DNA from: Lunularia cruciata
Taxonomy: Eukaryota > Streptophyta > Marchantiopsida > Lunulariales > Lunulariaceae
Assembly: GCA_948567375.1 (NCBI GenBank)
Contig: OX419755.1
Coordinates: 21,643,001-21,707,000, forward strand
Direction: 5' to 3'
DNA length: 64,000 nucleotides
Shown: one piece after another, positions 59,591-64,000 of the stretch
Layout: each line of letters opens with the position of its first letter
How positions within the stretch are numbered: the stretch's first letter is position 1
Notes under the pieces: model-generated
The model's input: only the letters and a program-made list of their open reading frames with translations
Told to the model about the DNA's origin: nothing
Database searches by the model: none
Made by a program: the position numbers and the translations under genes

Positions 59591-60086
59591 TGTAAAAGAT
59601 GAAGGAGAGAAATAGGAGAATGGAAGACCAGAGTGAAAGATCACCCTAGGACTCTTGGATGAGGGAAAATCTAAATCCCTAGCTTGAGCTTAGGCTTTGG
59701 TATTTAGAGGAAACATAAAAGGCTCTTGGGAAGTTTCTCAAGAAGCTTCCTAAAAGCTACCTTCTTAGAGTGCAAGCTAAGTTAACTAAGAAGCTTCAAT
59801 CTAGAAGTTGCTTACTTGGTGTGCAAACTAAGCTAGTCAAGAAGCTTCCTAAGAAGTTTCCTTCTAGAATTCATCTACTTGGTATGCAAGCTAAGCTAGC
59901 AGGGAAGCTTCCCAAGAAGTTTCCTCCTAGAAATTGCCTACTTGGCATATATATTATCCAATACTTGGAAGGTACCAAGAAGCTTCCTAGATGCTTCTAG
60001 AACACTCTTATAATTCTTGGCTAATTTGGCATCTTTTCTACTTTGTTAGTCTCAACTAACTTGTTTGCAAACTCCATATTGTTACA
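59591..60086 (-). repeat. 3' LTR of element B5
   Basis: On the minus strand it starts TGTAACAATATGGAGTTTGC and ends CTTTTACA. A 76-codon plus frame (59770-60000) shows three tandem 63-base units as repeated peptides (QAKLTKKL, QTKLVKKL, QAKLAGKL, each before LLG). TTCTAGAA and GAAGCTTC dyads occur in each unit. Confidence 0.9.
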
Positions 60087-60100
60087 TATTCCTCCACCGC

Positions 60101-60805
60101 TAGTTGGTGACATCCTCGTCATCTTGGAAGCTTCAAACTCATGGATGGCCATTTGTGCATTTTGGAGATGAGAAAGAGACTCCTAATTGGCATCATGAAG
60201 GAGATACCCTTTCCAAAGAACTTTGTACTTAGTATGTTGTTGGTGGCCATATTGAATGTGGCAACATGCAAGGATATGATCAACTTGCAAAGATGGATCC
60301 AAAGAGAAAGGAGTTGGGCACAAGTGGAAAAAGAAGATGGATTAGAAATAAAGGGTTTCAACTTTAAGACATGAAAGATAAGGTGGTTTTGCATATGAAT
60401 AGGCAAGACAAGTCAATGAGCAACAAGAGAAAGGATTTGGGTGACATCAAATGGACCTATCCAATTAGTTGTAAGTTTATAAACTTGGATACCAAGTTGG
60501 AAGGATAGGTTACTAGAAGAAATCATGACCTTATCACCTAGTTGAAAGGTGAGATCACAACGATGTTGATTTACATATTGCTTTGGATGATTTTGAATAA
60601 CAAGGAGATGAGATTTGGCTTGCTACAAAGAGTTGAATAATATGGACAAGAAGGTGTAAGTATGAGGCACATGAGATGGAGGAGGAGCAAGAAGGTAATA
60701 TGGAACAGGTGGGTCTTGGCAAAATTAGGGAAGAAGGAGAATAATCTGATGCTTGCTTGCTTGGAGTTATTGTAGGTAAATTCAATAGCCACAAGGAATT
60801 CATCC
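60101..60805 (-). pseudogene. B5 chromodomain and integrase C-terminus
   Basis: The region aligns throughout with 22981-23690 of B4 (for example 'ctagttggtga-atcctcgtc', 'gatcaact', 'gggtgacatcaaa-gg-cctatc'). Protein pieces are frameshifted and short. Chromodomain text is expected around 60110-60320. Confidence 0.7.
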
Positions 60806-61440
60806 TAGTTGAATTGCCTGCTGTATTTCATCCCATTTTTTGATCTTCTATCATGTTTGTAAAACTCAGGAAAAAAATATTCAGAAAGAGTTTTGTAACA
60901 TCAAGAACCTCTATTTAAAATTGCAGAGCAAGAGATGCATTACCTAGTTCCAACTCCACACTATTATTGATAACAAAAAGGGTATCAACATTGGACATTT
61001 AAAAAATTCAATTTTCCAAGAATATAGAGGAGTATATTTGTCTTGATAATCCTTGTAATTTTTAGATATCTTGTATAGTTCTTCTAGTATGAAATATTTT
61101 GCATGGTTATCAAGATGGATGCTTTAATTGGGTCACCAATAGAGTTAGGAACTTTGGCTGAAAACACTTAACATTATCAAATGCACATGAATTGATACAA
61201 AGGCTGATGAGAAGAGTGAAAGCTAGAATTCATGCCTGATAAAAACCTTGTTCTTTGATTGTAGTTACAATTGAGAAGCTCAAACAATGCAAAGTTGCAA
61301 TTGGACTTCAAAATTAATTGATTAGAGAATTCTTCTACACTAGAATGACAAATAATGTCAAACTCCAAGTGGGAAATTATTAAGTGTCATGTTTGATTAA
61401 TCATGAGAATACTCTATGGGAAAAATATCCTATAGGAATG
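60806..61440. other. Unidentified insertion inside element B5
   Basis: B4 has no counterpart for this segment. It is AT-rich, with a 63-codon minus frame (61177-61368) that has no known motif. It may be a solo LTR or fragment of another family. Ends and target duplication were not fixed. Confidence 0.45.
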
Positions 61441-62760
61441 TTGAAATCTCAATACAAGTGAACATTGACAAAGGCACAAAGTATATCCTCTAAAGTGTGA
61501 TTTATACAACCAATTTGCCCATCAATTTGAGTCTGATAAGCTATGGACAAAGCAAGCTTGGTGCCTAGTAGCTTGAAGAGTGCTTGCCAAAATTTATCAA
61601 TGAATCAAGGATCATGGTCATAGATGAGTGCACAAGGTATCAATGATGCTTGAAGATATTGTTGAAATAGATCTAGGCAAATGTTGGAGCATCCATTGGA
61701 TCAAAGGTTGGTGTCAAATGGATTTGCTTACTAAGCTTATCAACAAACACTAAATTTTTTGTATGACCTTGCTTTGTCTTTGGCAAAGATATGATGAGAT
61801 CTAAGCTTACATGTTCCCATTGAGCAGATGTGATGGGAAGTGGTTGGATAGGCCACCCAGTTTTTGGTTGCTAGCTTTGTTGCATTGGCAAATCTCACAA
61901 TATCAAACAAAGTCTCAAACTTCACTTTACATGTTTTGCCACTACCATTATTGTTGTAGAGTACTCAAGGTCTTATCTATCTCCATGTGTCATGCAATTG
62001 GTGAGTCATGTGCTTCTTGAAGTCATGCCAAGCGTAGACCACCTAAACTTGGAACATAGATGCATTTATCACAACATAGAAGTACATCTTAAATGAAAAG
62101 ATCTTGTACTCCTTGTCATATGCTGCAAGATAAACTTGTAGCAATTGAAAGAAAAGATCATGTTGTAAAGCAATTCTAAATTCAATTTGGACCTTTGAGT
62201 CAATTGACATTGTTGTAATTGTTGCTATGATGAGAAATTTAAGAAGAGTTTTCAAATCTGGTCATTATGATAGGGCATCAAGTATGACATGGAATTTTCC
62301 AAGCTTGTACTCAAGATTGATGTCAAATAATTGTAGTTTTTCTTCCTATCAAGGATGTTGATTCTTCATATACTCCCAATGTAATATCTACAACAAAAGT
62401 TTGTGATTGATTTTTATGATCACTTGTTTCTCCAAGAAATAAGACATCCATTCCTTGGTGGTATATATTATTGAAAGTTGTTCTTGATTTCAAGGAGAAT
62501 AATTTCTTTCTATAGTGTTTAGCTCCATACCTTGGTAGTATAGATTATTGCTACTTTTTCTTGATCTCAAGGAGATTAGTATAGTGTTTTGTTAGTAAGA
62601 CATAAAGGCAATGAGATATATCCCATATGGAATTATTGCTGCAAGATTTCTCCAATGGCAAAGTTAGAACTATCAAAATCAACCATGCAAGGTAGTTGAG
62701 GATCACATAGTTGAAGGATGGGTTATGAGTACACCTTGTGCTTCAATTTCTTGAATGTTT
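61441..62760 (-). pseudogene. B5 integrase core, zinc-binding domain and RNase H
   Basis: The order matches B4 23700-24890. Frames at 61740-61925 and 62043-62255 are local remnants. The 'catcaatttga' and 'acaaacac' landmarks and the RNase H C-terminal text align by eye. Stops occur throughout. Confidence 0.75.
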
Positions 62761-63287
62761 CTTTGTGCTTGGTGGTCTGCTGAAAGCTTGATGCTTTCCC
62801 TAAAAGATCACTCAATGGTATGGTTACATGAGCATAGTCATAGGTGAACCATTAGTTAAAACTTGCCAATCCATTAAATGCCCATACTTTTGTGGTACCC
62901 TTTCATGTAGGCCAATTAGTTATGGCCTTGATTTTCTCTTGTTCCATCTTGATCCCCTCCAATGAGACTTTATGACCCAAGAAGGTAAATTCTTATTGCC
63001 AAAAGACATACTTGGACTTCTTGCAAGAAAACTTCCATTGATGTAGTCATCTTATTCCTTCTTGTACATGATTCATGTTCCACCTCCATCTTGCCATAGA
63101 TTAGAATGTCATCTAAAAACACCACCATATACCAAACCAAAAACCCATCCAATATTCAGTGCATCTGATCCATGAAGACCATTGGAGCATTAGTAACCCC
63201 AAAAAGTAGAACTTTATTCAAAATACCCATACCTTGTGCAAAAGGTAGTCTTGTGTACATTCTCCCTATCAATAAGAATTTGCCAAA
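62761..63287 (-). pseudogene. B5 reverse transcriptase, C-terminal half
   Basis: The frame at 62970-63152 starts MDGFLVWYMVVFLDDILIYG, with the catalytic FLDD block, and continues into the RT connection. The match to B4 ends near 63287 within the RT palm region. Confidence 0.85.
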
Positions 63288-63837
63288 TACTCCTTCCCAA
63301 TCTTGAATGTAACAAGATGTGAGGTATGGAATGCAGACCTTTTCTACCAGCCACTATTATCAATCTACTTCAAAATACTTGCTTGATAAGAATACTTAAT
63401 TCCTTTACTAATTACATGGACATGTAATTCTTTGAGCTTCTAGAATCAACCAAAATCATACAACCACAACCAAATATTATACCTTGCAAGTGAAGTAAAT
63501 TTGAAGATAAGTCAAGCCTTCCATCTCATTGATACTAATCAAGGTCCCAATAGGTGATTCAATAGCTCTTATTAGGATTCTTTGTTTCCTTGACCATTGT
63601 GCTTCACAAACTCCATTTGTGCAATTTATTGAGGTCATTTATTCTTGAGTGGACATTCAACAATTTGATATCCAATTTAGTGATAATAAAAGCAACCACC
63701 ATTTTTTTGCAATCTCTCCCTATGTATAGTGCCAAGTGGTCTTTGTTGGGTGGCATCAATCTCCATTGGTGCTAGCTCCTCTACTTGTGTATATAATGTT
63801 CACAAAATTTTGTGATGGTCAAGGTATGTCAATCAGC
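63288..63837 (-). pseudogene. Protease/gag-like fragment with zinc knuckle remnant
   Basis: The minus strand at about 63660-63700 codes CFYYH, a stop, then GYQIVECPLK, a decayed gag zinc knuckle in which the second Cys reads Tyr and the His reads Tyr. The preceding text (EELAPMEIDATQQRPL) looks like gag. It may be the gag/protease of B5 joined by an internal deletion, or a fragment of another element. Confidence 0.5.
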
Positions 63838-64000
63838 TTTTTTCTCACTAAAGATGAACCTTTGATGGTGTATTATAATAACGCACCATGGCTTAAGAAG
63901 GAAAGGAACCCCAACTCCATCATGCTCCTCCAAGGCAAACACTCTAAGACTAAAATCATTGCTTACTAGGAAACTCAATGAGAGAGAGATAGTTCTAAAT
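63838..64000 (-). repeat. LTR of family E, copy E4, cut by the window end
   Basis: The text from 'cttttttctcactaaagatgaacc' to 'gaaactcaatgagagagagatag' matches 50302-50450 closely, including 'cgcaccatgg-ctaagaagg' and 'aaccccaactccatcat-ctcctcc'. The rest lies outside the window. Confidence 0.8.

Larger units (their letters stand above)
59591..63287 (-). mobile_element. Chromodomain Ty3/gypsy element B5, truncated
   Basis: The same family as B4, in the same order on the minus strand: 3' LTR (59591-60086), polypurine tract (60087-60100), chromodomain, integrase, RNase H, C-terminal RT. The match to B4 stops inside RT at about 63287, where protease/gag-like sequence is joined. A 0.6-kb segment with no match to B4 interrupts the integrase region (about 60806-61440). 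All frames are broken. Confidence 0.85.

Overview
The window looks like nuclear DNA of a land plant. It holds one convincing intact gene (an intronless, plant-specific glutaredoxin-like gene, 43194-44015 minus) in roughly 60 kb of AT-rich, CpG-poor repeats. The repeats are mostly decayed Ty3/gypsy LTR retrotransposons, including chromodomain-bearing ones, plus a LINE-like fragment, microsatellites and degenerate tandem repeats. The species cannot be named from this sequence. A seed-free plant or gymnosperm seems plausible from the repeat style, but that is inference.

Left arm (1-21.4 kb): AT-rich repeats with no intact gene. Recognisable pieces are copies of an LTR family called here E (about 1340-2080 minus; about 7556-9480 plus, with a decayed gag-like region), a family F (about 5700-6440 minus; 11933-12850 plus), and a stack of nested LTRs at 9582-11231. 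There are also decayed gag-like frames at 14.6-15.6 kb, a GA/TA microsatellite at 18.8-19.0 kb and a solo LTR at 19384-20121.

Element A (21392-31417 minus) is a complete Ty3/gypsy element of about 6.2 kb bounded by a perfect target duplication (TATAG). It is split by a B-family element (22548-25930, target duplication TACAC, internally deleted) and by a B-family solo LTR (27163-27571, target duplication CCTTA). Both families carry chromodomains. All reading frames are broken.

Central island (33.6-45 kb): less AT-rich and it keeps CpG. It holds a possible first exon near 33.7 kb, a foldback element with 31-bp inner arms (36177-36503), a 5'-truncated LINE-like element (39755-41148 minus) with two extra tail-only copies, and the glutaredoxin-like gene with a CT-rich upstream region.

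Right arm (45-64 kb): a decayed SANT/trihelix-like frame (46.6-47.35 kb), another E copy (48.9-50.97 kb minus), a 0.85-kb polypyrimidine region and a solo LTR-A with target duplication GAACA. Next is a distinct Ty3/gypsy element D (55.5-59.6 kb minus) with a decayed PHD-like finger after its integrase and an LTR-A inside it. A second large B copy (59591 to about 63.3 kb) and the start of another E LTR close the window.

The insertion order can be read from the nesting: D and probably E are older, A inserted next, and B inserted into A (three times) and next to D. No A copy lies inside B. The most testable biological idea is that the B LTR carries tandem 63-65-bp units rich in heat-shock-element cores, two of them perfect three-unit elements, upstream of a TATA box.
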